Source: Oppiella nova
Lineage: Eukaryota > Arthropoda > Arachnida > Sarcoptiformes > Oppiidae
Length of the DNA stretch: 64,000 nt
NCBI GenBank assembly: GCA_905397405.1
Contig: CAJPVJ010000001.1
Location: 342,771 to 406,770, forward strand
Direction of reading: 5' to 3'
Shown here: in pieces, positions 1 to 9,901 of the stretch
Layout of the letters: the number at the start of each line of letters is the position of its first letter
How positions within the stretch are numbered: the stretch's first letter is position 1
The notes under the pieces: generated by a model
Seen by the model: the letters and a program-made list of their open reading frames with translations, nothing else
What the model was told of the DNA's origin: nothing
The model's database searches: none
Made by a program: the position numbers and the translations under genes

Positions 1-1740
1 TACTTAGGACGTGTAATTAAAAATGTAAATACCAAAGCAGCTACACCTGCATGGATGGAGCAAGCTCTAGCACGTTCAGGTATTCGTCAACACAGTATTC
101 TTGTTGATATTACCAACTATGTGCTTATGGAACTTGGTCAACCGTTACATGCGTTTGATGGTGGTCAGGTTCAAGGTTCAGTGCATGTGCGTCAGGCAAG
201 TGCAAATGAAAAGCTTGTTTTGTTAAATGAACAAGAAATTGAATTGACCGAAGATGTTATGGTGATTGCAGATGATGTAAAAGCATTGGCGATCGCAGGC
301 ATCATGGGTGGTTTGTCCTCATCTGTAACAGATGAAACCACTGAGATTTTCCTTGAATCTGCATTCTTTGCACCATTACATATCGCAGGGCGCGCACGTC
401 GTTATGGTTTGCATACAGATGCGTCACAACGTTATGAACGTGGTGTGGACTTTGAATTGCCTATGATCGCAATGCAACGCGCTTCACAATTGATTCAAAC
501 TCTTGCAGGTGGTGATTTCGGTCCAATTACCGTATCTGAAAAAACTGAATTGTTGCCTAAACGTGAAGCAATTGAGTTGAATCAAGCGCAAGTGGATCAA
601 TTGCTGGGTTATCAAGTTCCTACTGCATTTATTACAAATGCGCTGCAACGTTTAGGTTGTGATGTGACTGTAAAAGCTGAAGGTGAATGGACTGTTGTAC
701 CACCATCACATCGTTACGATATGGCAATTTATCAAGATTTAATTGAAGAAGTTGCGCGTATACATGGTTATGACAATATTCAAATTAGTCTGCCAGTGAT
801 TGATGTAAAACTTGCTAAACATCAGGATCAATTTGAACTGACTCAGTTACGTCAAACTTTAGTAACACTGGGTTATCAAGAGGCGATTAGTTTTAGTTTT
901 GCAGATTTAAAACTTGAAAAACAATTGAATTCACAAGTAAATCCATTGGCGCTTGCAAATCCGATTTCAAGTGATTTGGCGGTCATGCGTTCAACTTTAC
1001 TTTCAAGCTTAATTCCGTGTGTTCAGTACAATATCAATCGTCAACAAAGTCGTGTGCGTTTCTTTGAGCTAGGGCTACGTTTTGATTATCAAAACGCGAA
1101 AAGTATAGAAGATTTGAAACAGATTCCAACTTTGGCTATGATTGCTGTAGGATCAAAACAAATTGAATCTTGGCATGGAAAAGCTCAAGTTATGGATTTC
1201 TTTGATCTCAAAGGCGAGGTCGAAGAAATTTTAGCAGCTGGACGTGTTCACGTTGAATATGTTCGTTCTGATCGTGAATGGTTACATCCAGGTCAGTCTG
1301 CGGAAATTCTCGTGGATGGGAAATCAGTAGGCTATTTAGGTCGTCTACATCCATCTTTGGAAAATGCACTGGATTTGAGCACAACTTGGATCGCAGAGCT
1401 CGACCAATCGGCTGTTTTGCAAACTTATGTATCTAATTTTACAGAATTATCACGATTTCCATCGGTTAGACGTGATATTGCGCTTGTAATTAGTGATAAG
1501 ATTAATGTTAGTGAAATTCAGCAACTTATCGAAAAAACGGGTGGAGAGCTTTTGGACTCTACTTGGTTATTTGATGTGTATACAGGGCAAGGTGTTGAAC
1601 AAGGTAAGCGCTCTTTGGCATTTGCATTGTTATGGCAACATCCATCACGTACACTCGAAGATGCTGAGATTAAATCCGGTATGGATCATATTATTCAAGT
1701 GTTAGAAGACACTTATCAAGCGACATTGAGGGCCTCATGA
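1..1740 (+). CDS. pheT: Phenylalanine--tRNA ligase beta subunit (partial, 5' end outside window)
   Basis: The reading frame is open from base 1, so the gene starts before the window; about 579 of roughly 790 residues are visible. The protein is the beta subunit of the alpha2-beta2 enzyme that charges tRNA-Phe. What is visible runs from the end of the tRNA-binding region through the B3/B4 editing domain and the B5 domain to a C-terminal FDX-ACB anticodon-binding domain ([14 protein letters not shown] near residue 485 of the visible part). The stop codon overlaps the start of ihfA (ATGA), the classic pheST-ihfA arrangement. The first ATG at 55 is internal and is not the start. Confidence 0.97.
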   Translation, partial: YLGRVIKNVNTKAATPAWMEQALARSGIRQHSILVDITNYVLMELGQPLHAFDGGQVQGSVHVRQASANEKLVLLNEQEIELTEDVMVIADDVKALAIAGIMGGLSSSVTDETTEIFLESAFFAPLHIAGRARRYGLHTDASQRYERGVDFELPMIAMQRASQLIQTLAGGDFGPITVSEKTELLPKREAIELNQAQVDQLLGYQVPTAFITNALQRLGCDVTVKAEGEWTVVPPSHRYDMAIYQDLIEEVARIHGYDNIQISLPVIDVKLAKHQDQFELTQLRQTLVTLGYQEAISFSFADLKLEKQLNSQVNPLALANPISSDLAVMRSTLLSSLIPCVQYNINRQQSRVRFFELGLRFDYQNAKSIEDLKQIPTLAMIAVGSKQIESWHGKAQVMDFFDLKGEVEEILAAGRVHVEYVRSDREWLHPGQSAEILVDGKSVGYLGRLHPSLENALDLSTTWIAELDQSAVLQTYVSNFTELSRFPSVRRDIALVISDKINVSEIQQLIEKTGGELLDSTWLFDVYTGQGVEQGKRSLAFALLWQHPSRTLEDAEIKSGMDHIIQVLEDTYQATLRAS

Positions 1741-2033
1741 CAGCATTAACAAAAGCAGAAATGGCTGATCATTTAAGTGAGCTTACGAGTTTAAACCGTC
1801 GTGAAGCAAAACAAATGGTCGAGTTGTTCTTTGACGAGATTAGCCAAGCATTAATTGCTGGCGAACAAGTCAAACTTTCAGGTTTCGGAAATTTTGAACT
1901 ACGTGACAAACGTCAACGTCCAGGTCGAAATCCTAAAACTGGAGAAGAGATTCCAATCTCAGCACGTCGAGTTGTAACTTTCCGTGCAGGTCAAAAATTT
2001 AGACAACGTGTGGGTACAGAACAAGAAGATTAA
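1737..2033 (+). CDS. ihfA: Integration host factor subunit alpha
   Basis: A 98-residue DNA-bending protein of the HU/IHF family. It carries the family signature [12 protein letters not shown] in the beta-arm that inserts into the DNA minor groove. It pairs with IhfB (not in this window) to bend DNA in replication, recombination and transcription. The ATG overlaps the pheT stop by 4 bases, so translation is probably coupled. A rho-independent terminator follows at 2091-2121. Length and motif leave little doubt. Confidence 0.97.
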   Translation: MTALTKAEMADHLSELTSLNRREAKQMVELFFDEISQALIAGEQVKLSGFGNFELRDKRQRPGRNPKTGEEIPISARRVVTFRAGQKFRQRVGTEQED

Positions 2034-2090
2034 TCGGCAATTTGTGTGTCGTAAGATGAAAGCTCTGTAATTTAAAAGTTTTGTAAGATA

Positions 2091-2121
2091 AAAACCCTGA
2101 GTAATCTGCTTGGGGTTTTTT
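2091..2121 (+). terminator. Rho-independent terminator after ihfA
   Basis: Stem AAAACCC (2091-2097) pairs with GGGTTTT (2113-2119) around a 15-base loop and is followed by T residues. It lies 57 bases after the ihfA stop. The rest of the 378-base gap up to 2411 shows nothing else that I can support as a gene. Confidence 0.75.
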
Positions 2122-2361
2122 ATTGCCAGAAATAAACATCATTTGGATTGGTATAAACCAACTTTGCTGAAATAACCGTGGCAAGGTCATATATTGATTT
2201 TTATCCTTGCATCAAAAGATCAAATGGTTTACCTAGATACGGTTTTAATTAACAATAGGGTAGGGAGAGATTTTGTACTTATTGGATCTAAAGGTTCTGT
2301 AGTGAAGGGCGATACAGCTTATTTATGATGATTTAAACTTTAAGGTAAAAAGAAAGCAAAA

Positions 2362-2388
2362 AAAAGAGAACCTAAAAGGTTCTCTTTT
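2362..2388 (-). terminator. Terminator of the alanine-rich lipoprotein gene
   Basis: Perfect 12-bp stem (AAAAGAGAACCT at 2362-2373 with its complement at 2377-2388) and a three-base loop. Read on the minus strand it is followed by a run of T, so it ends the transcript of the gene at 2412-2672. Confidence 0.85.
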
Positions 2389-2411
2389 CTTAATAATAAT
2401 CTAAGCGATTA

Positions 2412-2672
2412 TTAGTGAGCAGCTGAAGCAGCAGCAGAAGCATCTGCAGCAGCAGCAGTAGCATTAGAAGCAGCAGCAGTAGCGTCAGCAGCAGCATCAG
2501 TAGCAGATGCAGCAGCAGCGTCAACAGCAGCAGTAGCTTCAGAAGCAGCAGCTACAGCTTGAGAAGCAGCAGCGTTTGCATCAGCAGCAGCTTCTTCAGT
2601 TTTTTTAGCACAACCAACGAAAGCTAAAGTAGTAGCAACTGCAGCAGCAATAGCGATTTTTTTGAATAACAT
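2412..2672 (-). CDS. Alanine-zipper lipoprotein (Lpp-like)
   Basis: 86 residues with a type II signal peptide and lipobox LAFVGC, so the mature protein should start at the lipidated Cys21. Everything after residue 28 is almost pure Ala with Asp, Ser, Thr, Glu and Asn placed at roughly seven-residue intervals. This is the pattern of an alanine-zipper coiled coil as in Braun lipoprotein and OprI. Unlike Lpp it has no C-terminal lysine (it ends SAAH), so covalent attachment to peptidoglycan by the usual route is not expected. Codons are dominated by GCA/GCT, giving a near-repetitive DNA tract. It stands alone with its own terminator. Likely an abundant outer-membrane lipoprotein; exact role unknown. 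Confidence 0.85.
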   Translation of the reverse strand: MLFKKIAIAAAVATTLAFVGCAKKTEEAAADANAAASQAVAAASEATAAVDAAAASATDAAADATAAASNATAAAADASAAASAAH

Positions 2673-3009
2673 GGCATCACTCTCATAAATTTAATTGAGA
2701 CAAAAAACCCAAGTTAGCCTGTTTTTTGCTTTTTGCATGGGCAGTCTAACTGGTATGCGAATATGCTATCACTGCGCATTTTGAATTGCTACTGTTTATC
2801 TTAAAAAAACCGACCAAATTGATGAAAAAATGATGTTTTTTTAACAGTATTTTACAATCAAGTTGCGTTTTTAGATTGGTTTATTGATAAATAAGTTATT
2901 AATAAATATAAAAAATATTGATGAATAATTTTTATATTCAAATATTTGCAATATCGTGTAACGTTGAAACTCGATGATTGTATATTTATGTAAATAATGT
3001 CAACCAAAT
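2673..3009. other. Gene-free stretch upstream of the alanine-rich lipoprotein
   Basis: About 340 bases of AT-rich DNA between the lipoprotein start and the rho terminator. It must hold the minus-strand promoter of the lipoprotein gene, but I could not pick a convincing -35/-10 pair. No coding sequence or further hairpin of note was seen. Confidence 0.5.
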
Positions 3010-3038
3010 AAAAAGGCTACTCTAAGAGTAGCCTTTTT
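3010..3038 (-). terminator. Terminator of rho
   Basis: Perfect 13-bp stem AAAAAGGCTACTC / GAGTAGCCTTTTT with a three-base loop, 15 bases beyond the rho stop codon. Flanking A and T runs would let it work in both directions. Confidence 0.9.
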
Positions 3039-3052
3039 AAGTGTTTATTGAA

Positions 3053-4321
3053 TTAGTTGGCAGCTTTGCGCTTCATTTGATCAAAGAAATCATCATTTGT
3101 TTTGGTTTCTTTCATGCGATCCAACAAGAATTCCATCGCCACTAATTCATCCATAGGATGAAGAAGTTTACGAAGAATCCATACTTTACGTAGGTTTTCT
3201 TCGCTCATGAGACGCTCTTCACGACGCGTACCTGACTTTTTGATATTCATTGCTGGGAAGACGCGTTTTTCAGCAATACGGCGATCAAGGATGATTTCTT
3301 GGTTACCTGTACCTTTGAATTCTTCGTAGATCACTTCATCCATTTTACTGCCTGTTTCAATCAATGCAGTCGAAATAATGGTGAGAGAACCGCCTTCTTC
3401 GATATTACGTGCAGCACCAAAGAAACGTTTAGGGCGTTCTAAGGCATGTGCATCAACACCACCGGTAAGTACTTTGCCAGATGAAGGAACAACAGTGTTA
3501 TAAGCACGGGCTAAACGCGTGATGGAGTCAAGTAAGATCACAACATCTTTTTTGTGCTCTACCAGACGTTTGGCTTTTTCAATCACCATTTCAGCAACTT
3601 GGACATGGCGAGCTGGAGATTCATCAAATGTTGATGCAACAACTTCACCACGCACAGTACGTTCCATTTCGGTCACTTCTTCAGGACGTTCGTCGATCAG
3701 AAGGACAATCAGGAAACATTCCGGATTGTTACGCACAATAGATTGGGCAATGTTCTGTAATAACATCGTTTTACCCGCTTTTGGCGGTGCTACGATAATT
3801 GAACGTTGGCCTTTACCGATGGGTGCAACCAAGTCCACGACACGCGCTGTCAAATCTTCAGAAGAACCATTACCCAGTTCCATAACCAATTGCTCAGTTG
3901 GGAAAAGTGGTGTGAGGTTTTCAAATAAAATTTTATTGCGTGAGTTTTCAGGGGTGTCATAGTTAATTTGATTAACTTTTAATAATGCAAAGTAACGTTC
4001 ACCTTCTTTAGGTGGGCGAATCGTACCTGTAATCGTATCACCAGTTCGTAGATTAAAACGACGAATTTGTGAAGGACTAACATAGATATCATCCGGACCT
4101 GCAAGATAAGAACCTGCAGCGGAGCGTAAAAAGCCGAAACCATCAGACAAAATTTCAAGAACACCATCACCAAAAATTTCTTCGCCATTCATTGCATGGC
4201 GTTTGAGGATGGCAAAAATGATGTCTTGCTTACGGTTACGAGCCATTCCTTCAAGGCCCATAAACTCAGCAATTTTAATGAGTTCGCCGATCGGTTTTTT
4301 CTTGAGTTCAGTTAAATTCAT
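3053..4321 (-). CDS. rho: Transcription termination factor Rho
   Basis: 422 residues, the usual full length. Domains in order: N-terminal helical Rho_N region, cold-shock-like RNA-binding domain (GFGFLRS near residue 63), then the RecA-type ATPase with Walker A APPKAGKT near residue 178 and Walker [11 protein letters not shown]. Rho is a hexameric RNA helicase that loads on C-rich, unstructured RNA and releases RNA polymerase. It lies downstream of trxA in the same orientation but has its own promoter and long leader (4322-4579). The start ATG at 4321 has only a weak ribosome-binding site. Confidence 0.98.
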   Translation of the reverse strand: MNLTELKKKPIGELIKIAEFMGLEGMARNRKQDIIFAILKRHAMNGEEIFGDGVLEILSDGFGFLRSAAGSYLAGPDDIYVSPSQIRRFNLRTGDTITGTIRPPKEGERYFALLKVNQINYDTPENSRNKILFENLTPLFPTEQLVMELGNGSSEDLTARVVDLVAPIGKGQRSIIVAPPKAGKTMLLQNIAQSIVRNNPECFLIVLLIDERPEEVTEMERTVRGEVVASTFDESPARHVQVAEMVIEKAKRLVEHKKDVVILLDSITRLARAYNTVVPSSGKVLTGGVDAHALERPKRFFGAARNIEEGGSLTIISTALIETGSKMDEVIYEEFKGTGNQEIILDRRIAEKRVFPAMNIKKSGTRREERLMSEENLRKVWILRKLLHPMDELVAMEFLLDRMKETKTNDDFFDQMKRKAAN

Positions 4322-4544
4322 AAATGGTCAGATTGAATAAGGATGTGTGGAACACAGATAAAGAGAAAAGAAGCAAAAGTCGCCAGCAGTGTAATAGGTG
4401 AGTTGAAATTGTATAGACACAAAAACAAACTCAGAATCTATGTAGTTCTTTCGAGGAGAAATATGTAAAACAATTTCTGTTGCCGAACGGCGATCTTATG
4501 TGTTGTCCTTTAAGAAACAGGAAGAGAATCCTAATGTTCCTTGA
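4322..4544 (-). promoter_or_regulatory. Long pyrimidine-rich 5' leader of rho
   Basis: From the predicted start near 4544 the rho mRNA would carry about 220 untranslated bases. On the minus strand, the portion nearest the gene (4322-4400) is rich in C and T, poor in G, and shows no stable hairpin. That is the composition Rho itself prefers for loading (rut-like). Autoregulation of rho through its leader is known in E. coli; applying it here is inference. Confidence 0.5.
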
Positions 4545-4550
4545 GCATGG

Positions 4551-4579
4551 AATATAAGTTAGATCAACAAGTTTGTCAA
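4551..4579 (-). promoter_or_regulatory. Sigma-70 promoter for rho
   Basis: On the minus strand: TTGACA (complement of 4574-4579), a 17-base spacer, then TATATT (complement of 4551-4556). The -35 is a perfect match and the -10 matches 5 of 6. Transcription should start near 4544. Confidence 0.75.
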
Positions 4580-4594
4580 ATTATAGTCGAAAAA

Positions 4595-4621
4595 AAATAC
4601 GCTAGAAAATCAAGCGTATTT
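4595..4621 (-). terminator. Terminator of trxA
   Basis: 9-bp stem AAATACGCT / AGCGTATTT (4595-4603 with 4613-4621) followed by T on the minus strand. It sits between trxA and the rho promoter, separating the two transcripts. Confidence 0.75.
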
Positions 4622-4665
4622 CTCATTTTCCTAGATTTATACAAATAATGTATAAATTCAGCAAA

Positions 4666-4992
4666 TTAAATATTTTCTTCAATAAATGCAGTTAGTTTAG
4701 ATTTTGGCACTGCACCAATTTGTTGGGCAACAACTTCACCGTTTTTAAACATCAATAATGCTGGAATGTTACGAATGTTGTAATTGACCGCAGTTGCTTC
4801 ACACGCAGTTACATCAACTTTAACGATTTTAACTTTACCTTCAAATTCAGTTGAAAGTACTTCAAGCACTGGTGCAATCGCTTTACACGGTGCACACCAG
4901 CCTGCCCAGAAATCTACGATTACAGGGATATCAGATTGAAGTACATCTGCATCAAAGTTGTCATCAGTGGTATTTACGATATTGCCAGACAT
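4666..4992 (-). CDS. trxA: Thioredoxin
   Basis: 108 residues, one thioredoxin fold. The active site reads WCAPC near residues 32-36, where WCGPC is usual. The cis-proline motif NIPALLMF is present near residue 76. Cytoplasmic protein-disulfide reductase serving ribonucleotide reductase, methionine sulfoxide reductase and others. A good ribosome-binding site (TTGGAGC) precedes the ATG. The Gly-to-Ala change in the CXXC dipeptide could shift the redox potential slightly. Confidence 0.95.
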   Translation of the reverse strand: MSGNIVNTTDDNFDADVLQSDIPVIVDFWAGWCAPCKAIAPVLEVLSTEFEGKVKIVKVDVTACEATAVNYNIRNIPALLMFKNGEVVAQQIGAVPKSKLTAFIEENI

Positions 4993-5159
4993 GGATTTTG
5001 CTCCAAAATATTTTAAAGATGAATCTATCTATGGATATAAGTATTACATAGTCATCTTTAACAATGTAGGGGGATACTTAAATTTTCATTCTAATTTGTG
5101 AGTTTGTCCAATTGATGCTCACGATATTTACAATCGGATCTTTAGAAAAACCAGTGAAA

Positions 5160-5177
5160 CTGTCACATAATTGTCAT
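5160..5177 (+). promoter_or_regulatory. Probable Pho box (PhoB site) upstream of ppx
   Basis: Two 7-base direct repeats CTGTCAC and TTGTCAT are separated by the AT-only spacer ATAA. This is the 7-4-7 layout of the PhoB-binding Pho box (consensus half-site CTGTCAT). It lies about 108 bases before the ppx ATG and points towards ppx. A possible -10 (AATAAT) sits at 5190-5195, a suitable distance. The fit between motif and a polyphosphate gene makes this more than a chance match. Confidence 0.65.
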
Positions 5178-5284
5178 ATATGCTGAAAAAATAATGACTC
5201 ATCAAATTGTCTAAATAAATGGCTTTTAAAAAGCGTGTATGTGAATTAATCTAAGCAGCAATTCAGTATGAGTTTGTATAAATA

Positions 5285-6805
5285 ATGTCTGATTTTTTGA
5301 TTGATGAAGAATTACTTGCTGCGATTGATATGGGGTCAAATAGTTTCCATTTGGCAATTGCTCGTGTGGATCATGGTGAAGTTAAGAAAGTTGCTTCTAT
5401 GTCAGAAAAGGTTCAGCTTGCGGCTGGATTAGATGAAAATAAAAACTTAACTGAAGCTGCACAGCAACGAGGCTTGGCTTGCTTAGCGCGTTTTGTTGGG
5501 CGTTTAAGTTCAGTACAGCCGACTCGACTCAGAATTGTTGCGACAAATGCGCTGCGTCAAGCGAAAAATGGGCATGAATTTATTCAAAAAGCAGCGGAGA
5601 TCTTGCCAAAACCCATTGAAATTATTGCGGGACGAGAAGAAGCCCGACTCATTTACTTGGGTGTTTCACATACCATGGCCAATAGTGGTCGACGTCTGGT
5701 GATCGATATTGGCGGTGGATCTACTGAACTGATTATTGGTGAAGAGTTCGAGCCGATTCATACCGAATCTTTACAAATGGGCTGTGTTGCCTTTACTAAA
5801 GCCTATTTTGCTGATGGTGATATTAACAACAAAGCTTTTGATAAAGCTGTGGTTGCTGCACGAAAAGAATTATCTTCGATTGCAAATACCTATAAAGCTG
5901 CTGGCTGGGATACTGTGGTGGGTTCTAGTGGAACCATCAAAGCGTGTCGCCAAATTGCAGTCAATATGGGCTGGAGTGATGAGCAAGAGAATCTGACCCG
6001 TGAAGGTTTAGAAAAATTAAAAGATAAGTTGCTGAAATTTAAAAATATTTCAGATATGGAATTTGATGGATTAAAAGAAGATCGCCGAGCAGTATTACCT
6101 GCGGGTTTAGCGATCCTTTACGCTGTGTTTGAAGTCTTGAATATTGATAAATTGGTGTATTCGGATGGGGCATTACGTGAAGGTGTAATGTATGACTTGC
6201 TCGGCCGTTTCCAACATGAAGATATTCGCGATCGTAGTGTACAGGCGATGATGGGACGCTATGGCGCAGATGCAAAACAAGCTGAGCGTGTGGTTGAAAC
6301 TGCACAACATTTGTTTAATGCTGTTGCCACTACACTCAACTTAAACAGTGATGATAGTGATCTGTTGCGTCGAGCTGCTTATTTGCATGAGATCGGTTTA
6401 GCCATTAGTCATAGTGGTTATCAAAAGCACAGTGCTTACTTATTACAACATTCGGACATCCCTGGTTTTTCACAAATTGATCAAAACCATTTGTCACATT
6501 TGGTCGCTCATCACCGTCGTAAATTACGCGTAGATGCCAAATTAGACGTGTTAAAAGTGGGCGGTAACAAGCTTGTGTACTTGTGCTTGTTGCTTCGTCT
6601 TGCCGTTTTACTAAATCATAGTCGTAGCGATGAGATGCTTCCTGCCATTGAATTGACGATAGAGAATGAGCAACAATGGCAACTCAGCGTTTCTGGTGAT
6701 GCCAAACAATGGCCATTGCTGGTTGCAGATTTGCATGATGAGCAAGTGCAATTTAAGCATTGGGACATTGAATTGAATATTCAGTCGGAACAGTTTATCG
6801 ATTAA
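5285..6805 (+). CDS. ppx: Exopolyphosphatase
   Basis: 506 residues of the Ppx/GppA family: an actin-like ATPase-fold N-terminal part with phosphate motif 1 AAIDMGSNSFHLAIA (residues 12-26) and motif 2 VIDIGGGSTELIIG (near residue 140), then a C-terminal HD-like domain (YLHEIGLAI). The enzyme removes terminal phosphates from inorganic polyphosphate; the family also hydrolyses pppGpp. It is divergent from trxA and lies behind a probable Pho box. It is not next to ppk here. Length favours Ppx over the shorter Ppx1 forms. Confidence 0.93.
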   Translation: MSDFLIDEELLAAIDMGSNSFHLAIARVDHGEVKKVASMSEKVQLAAGLDENKNLTEAAQQRGLACLARFVGRLSSVQPTRLRIVATNALRQAKNGHEFIQKAAEILPKPIEIIAGREEARLIYLGVSHTMANSGRRLVIDIGGGSTELIIGEEFEPIHTESLQMGCVAFTKAYFADGDINNKAFDKAVVAARKELSSIANTYKAAGWDTVVGSSGTIKACRQIAVNMGWSDEQENLTREGLEKLKDKLLKFKNISDMEFDGLKEDRRAVLPAGLAILYAVFEVLNIDKLVYSDGALREGVMYDLLGRFQHEDIRDRSVQAMMGRYGADAKQAERVVETAQHLFNAVATTLNLNSDDSDLLRRAAYLHEIGLAISHSGYQKHSAYLLQHSDIPGFSQIDQNHLSHLVAHHRRKLRVDAKLDVLKVGGNKLVYLCLLLRLAVLLNHSRSDEMLPAIELTIENEQQWQLSVSGDAKQWPLLVADLHDEQVQFKHWDIELNIQSEQFID

Positions 6806-6810
6806 CTTAA

Positions 6811-6858
6811 AGGTTTGGTGATGATGGAATGATCAATCATTTCATATCACTTAAACCT
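6811..6858. repeat. Long imperfect inverted repeat between ppx and accA
   Basis: AGGTTTGGTGAT...GGAATGAT pairs with ATCATTTC...ATCACTTAAACCT around a 2-base centre, with small bulges. There is no T run after it, so it is probably an mRNA 3' structure of ppx and not an intrinsic terminator. A second small hairpin (TTCCGATG / CATCGGTGAA, 6863-6887) follows directly. Confidence 0.5.
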
Positions 6859-6907
6859 AAACTTCCGATGCGTAATCCATCGGTGAATTAGGGATAATAC
6901 TCGACTT

Positions 6908-7732
6908 ATGAAAAATAAAGCTGCTCAATCTCAAGCTTGGAAAACGGTTCAAATTGCACGTCACCCTGAGCGTCCGCAATTTTTGGATTACGTAGGCGAA
7001 ATCTTTACTGAATTTGATACCTTGCATGGTGATCGTCTATACGGTGATGATGGTGCAATGGTGGGTGGATTGGCCCGTTTTAACGGTCAGCCAGTAATGG
7101 TTGTGGGTCAACACCGTGGTCGTAGTACGCGTGAAAAATTACAGCATAACTTTGGGATGTGTAATCCTGAAGGATACAGAAAGTCTCAACGCTTACTGGA
7201 TATGGCGGAACGCTTTAATCTTCCAGTGTTTACCTTTGTTGACACCATGGGAGCATACCCGGGTATTGGTGCTGAAGAGCGTGGTCAAGCAGAAGCAATT
7301 GCAACCAGCTTAGCGCAACTTTCAAGCCTTAAAGTCCCAGTCATTGCAACTGTTTTAGGTGAAGGTGGTTCTGGTGGTGCGTTGGGCATCGGTGTTGCAG
7401 ATCGCGTTATTATGCTGTCACACAGTATTTACTCTGTGATTTCACCTGAAGGTTGTGCTTCTATTCTATGGAAAACTGCAGATAAAGCAGAACAAGCCAG
7501 TGAAGCACTTGCATTAACTGCTGACAAGCTCAAAGAAATTGGTATTGTTGAATATGTGGTTGATGAAGGCGAGGGTGCTCATTTACATCCTTTTGAGGTT
7601 ATGGAAAAACTCAAGGATGTGTTAAAACAAGCGCTTGATGAATTACAGCCAATGACTGCGGAAGAACGATGCGAAGCACGTTATCAACGTTTAATGAAGT
7701 TTGGCAGCGACAATTTAGGTCTTGCTTCTTAA
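6908..7732 (+). CDS. accA: Acetyl-CoA carboxylase carboxyltransferase subunit alpha
   Basis: 274 residues. The alpha chain of the carboxyltransferase half-reaction transfers CO2 from carboxybiotin to acetyl-CoA to make malonyl-CoA for fatty-acid synthesis. Family features include [12 protein letters not shown] near the N-terminus, [16 protein letters not shown] (near residue 112) and the glycine-rich [13 protein letters not shown] that binds the CoA substrate. It is shorter than the E. coli protein (319) because the N-terminal extension is reduced, as in Acinetobacter. Its last 64 bases overlap the start of tilS in another frame. Confidence 0.95.
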   Translation: MKNKAAQSQAWKTVQIARHPERPQFLDYVGEIFTEFDTLHGDRLYGDDGAMVGGLARFNGQPVMVVGQHRGRSTREKLQHNFGMCNPEGYRKSQRLLDMAERFNLPVFTFVDTMGAYPGIGAEERGQAEAIATSLAQLSSLKVPVIATVLGEGGSGGALGIGVADRVIMLSHSIYSVISPEGCASILWKTADKAEQASEALALTADKLKEIGIVEYVVDEGEGAHLHPFEVMEKLKDVLKQALDELQPMTAEERCEARYQRLMKFGSDNLGLAS

Positions 7733-9048
7733 AACAGTATTCTCAATTTCCTGAAAATACCCGTTTCTTAATCGGATGTAGTGGTGGTATGGATTCCATG
7801 CTGTTGCTACATCTGATGGTACAACTTTTCCCCAAGCAAATTCGTGCAATTTATGTTAATCATCACCTGCAAAAAGTCAGTGATGCGTGGGCTGATTTTG
7901 TTGCTCAACAATGCACAGTGCTGAATATTCCTTATATTCTTCAGTCGGTTCAAGTCGCTCAAGGTAATCTTGAGAATCAAGCACGTCAAGCGCGTTATCA
8001 AGCCTATCTACAGCATATCGATGAAAATGAGGTATTGGTTCTTGCACATCATCAGCAAGATCAAGCTGAAACGTTGATGCTGCGTTTGCTATCAGGTGCG
8101 GGGGTTACAGGTCTATCTGCGATGCAATCCATCGATCAGCGCGATCAATTGCTGATTTGGCGGCCTTTACTCGATACTTCCCGTGAGCAGATTTGCCAAT
8201 GGGTTGAGCAACTGAAAATCGATTATGTGGATGACCCTTCCAATTTAGATATACATTATGACCGTGCATGGTGTAGACATGAACTTTGGCATATTTTGCA
8301 AAGCCGTTATCCTAAAATGCAGCAAGCATTGGCACGTACCAGCTATTTAATGCAAGATGCTGATGAAATTCTCAATGAGGTGGTACAACAAGATTTAAAG
8401 TTCTGTGGTCATCCTACACAATTGGATTTAGCCAAATTGGCATCACTTTCCCCTGCTAGACAGCGGCAACTTCTATCGGTATGGATGAAAGGTGAGGGGA
8501 CATATCGCCCAGCCTTGGACATGGTGCAAAGGCTACAAGATGAAGTAATTGAGTCTAAAACAGATGCGCAAGCTGCTTTACATTGGAATCATTTCTATTA
8601 TTTACGTTATCAAAATCAGTTGTATCGAATTGAACAAAACCAATATTTAGCATCAAAATCTAAACAATTGCCTCAAGAACAAGAAGTTCAATTTCAGCTT
8701 CATCAACAACTACAATTCACATCTGGTGTGTTTCAGATCGAAAGCTCTAAAATGGGTCTGTCTTTTGCATTATTCAATCATAAGCTAACATTAAAGCCAC
8801 GTTTGGGTGGTGAAAAAATTCACCTTTATGGCAGAGTAGGTGCTTGGCCCTTAAAAAAAGCCATTCAAGAAGCACATATTTTTCCGTGGATGCGTCATAC
8901 AATTCAAATATTAAGTGTAGATAATGTTATGCTTGGGGTGTTTACACCAAATGGTTTTTGGTTGGCGCAATCTGAATATTGTGAAGTGGGTGGATGGCAA
9001 CCAAATTTAATCTCTGAGTTAAAAACTAAGGTCGAGCGTGATTCATGA
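7669..9048 (+). CDS. tilS: tRNA(Ile)-lysidine synthase
   Basis: 459 residues. The PP-loop ATP-binding motif CSGGMDS lies near residue 38. It is followed by the N-type ATPase domain, the TilS middle domain and a short C-terminal domain. TilS converts C34 of the CAU-anticodon tRNA-Ile into lysidine, switching its identity from Met to Ile; it is essential in most bacteria. The ATG at 7669 lies inside accA and has GGAAG 4 bases ahead of it. Downstream starts all fall close to or beyond the PP-loop, so this start is preferred. Its stop overlaps the proC start. Confidence 0.92.
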   Translation: MRSTLSTFNEVWQRQFRSCFLKQYSQFPENTRFLIGCSGGMDSMLLLHLMVQLFPKQIRAIYVNHHLQKVSDAWADFVAQQCTVLNIPYILQSVQVAQGNLENQARQARYQAYLQHIDENEVLVLAHHQQDQAETLMLRLLSGAGVTGLSAMQSIDQRDQLLIWRPLLDTSREQICQWVEQLKIDYVDDPSNLDIHYDRAWCRHELWHILQSRYPKMQQALARTSYLMQDADEILNEVVQQDLKFCGHPTQLDLAKLASLSPARQRQLLSVWMKGEGTYRPALDMVQRLQDEVIESKTDAQAALHWNHFYYLRYQNQLYRIEQNQYLASKSKQLPQEQEVQFQLHQQLQFTSGVFQIESSKMGLSFALFNHKLTLKPRLGGEKIHLYGRVGAWPLKKAIQEAHIFPWMRHTIQILSVDNVMLGVFTPNGFWLAQSEYCEVGGWQPNLISELKTKVERDS

Positions 9049-9875
9049 GTGCAGCGTTAAATTGTAATATTACTTTCATTGGTGGTGGGAATATGGCACA
9101 AGCCCTAATCGGTGGCTTGTTGAGTCGTGGATTACCTGCAACACGTATTACAGTTTCTGACCCCTTTGAAAACATTCGACAATTGCTACAAGAAAAAGAT
9201 GTTCATGTGACTGATGATAATATCGCAGCAATTAAAAATGCCGATATTGTTGTTTTTGCTGTAAAACCTCAAGTTTTGGGTGGGGTGCTTAAACCTTTAA
9301 AAGGTTTACTCGAAGATAAATTATTGATCTCAATCGTTGCTGGTGCTGAAATTAAAACGATTTCAGACTTAACCGGCAGTGAGCGTGTTGTTCGTGTTAT
9401 GCCGAATACCCCTGCTTTGGTTCAAACTGGTGCACATGGTATGTTTGCGAAACCACAGGTCAGTGCTAAAGACCGCGAATTGGCAACACAAGTACTTGCT
9501 GCGACAGGTTTAACGCTTTGGGTGAGTTCTGAAGCACAGATTGATGCTGTAACTGCTGTTTCTGGTTCTGGTCCTGCATATTTCTTCTATATGATGGAAA
9601 GCATGATTCGTGCTGGAAAAAATATGGGTCTAGATGAAAAAGTTGCGACTGCTTTAACTTTACAGACAGCACTTGGTGCAGCACAAATGGCAATTACCAG
9701 CTCAAATGCGCCATCAGAATTGCGTAAAAATGTGACTTCTCCAAACGGCACTACTCAAGCTGCTTTAGAAGTATTTGATCGTGCTCAAATTTCTCAAAAT
9801 ATTCAGACAGCTTTAGCTGCTGCGCAGAAGCGTAGTCAGGAACTGGCTCAAGAATTAAGTGACAGCATTAAATAA
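9045..9875 (+). CDS. proC: Pyrroline-5-carboxylate reductase
   Basis: 276 residues. An N-terminal Rossmann domain (FIGGGNMAQALIGGL, residues 11-25) binds NADPH. The C-terminal dimerisation domain carries the P5CR signature around SGSGPAYFFYMMESM. Last step of proline synthesis: 1-pyrroline-5-carboxylate to L-proline. ATGA overlap with tilS and a 26-base gap to the YggT gene suggest one operon. Confidence 0.95.
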   Translation: MSAALNCNITFIGGGNMAQALIGGLLSRGLPATRITVSDPFENIRQLLQEKDVHVTDDNIAAIKNADIVVFAVKPQVLGGVLKPLKGLLEDKLLISIVAGAEIKTISDLTGSERVVRVMPNTPALVQTGAHGMFAKPQVSAKDRELATQVLAATGLTLWVSSEAQIDAVTAVSGSGPAYFFYMMESMIRAGKNMGLDEKVATALTLQTALGAAQMAITSSNAPSELRKNVTSPNGTTQAALEVFDRAQISQNIQTALAAAQKRSQELAQELSDSIK

Positions 9876-9901
9876 TTATTGATTTTTAGGAACGTTCCAG
9901 T

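Noticed and set aside
3519-3962. 147-codon plus-strand ORF inside rho
   Set aside because: Antisense shadow of the highly conserved ATPase domain of Rho.
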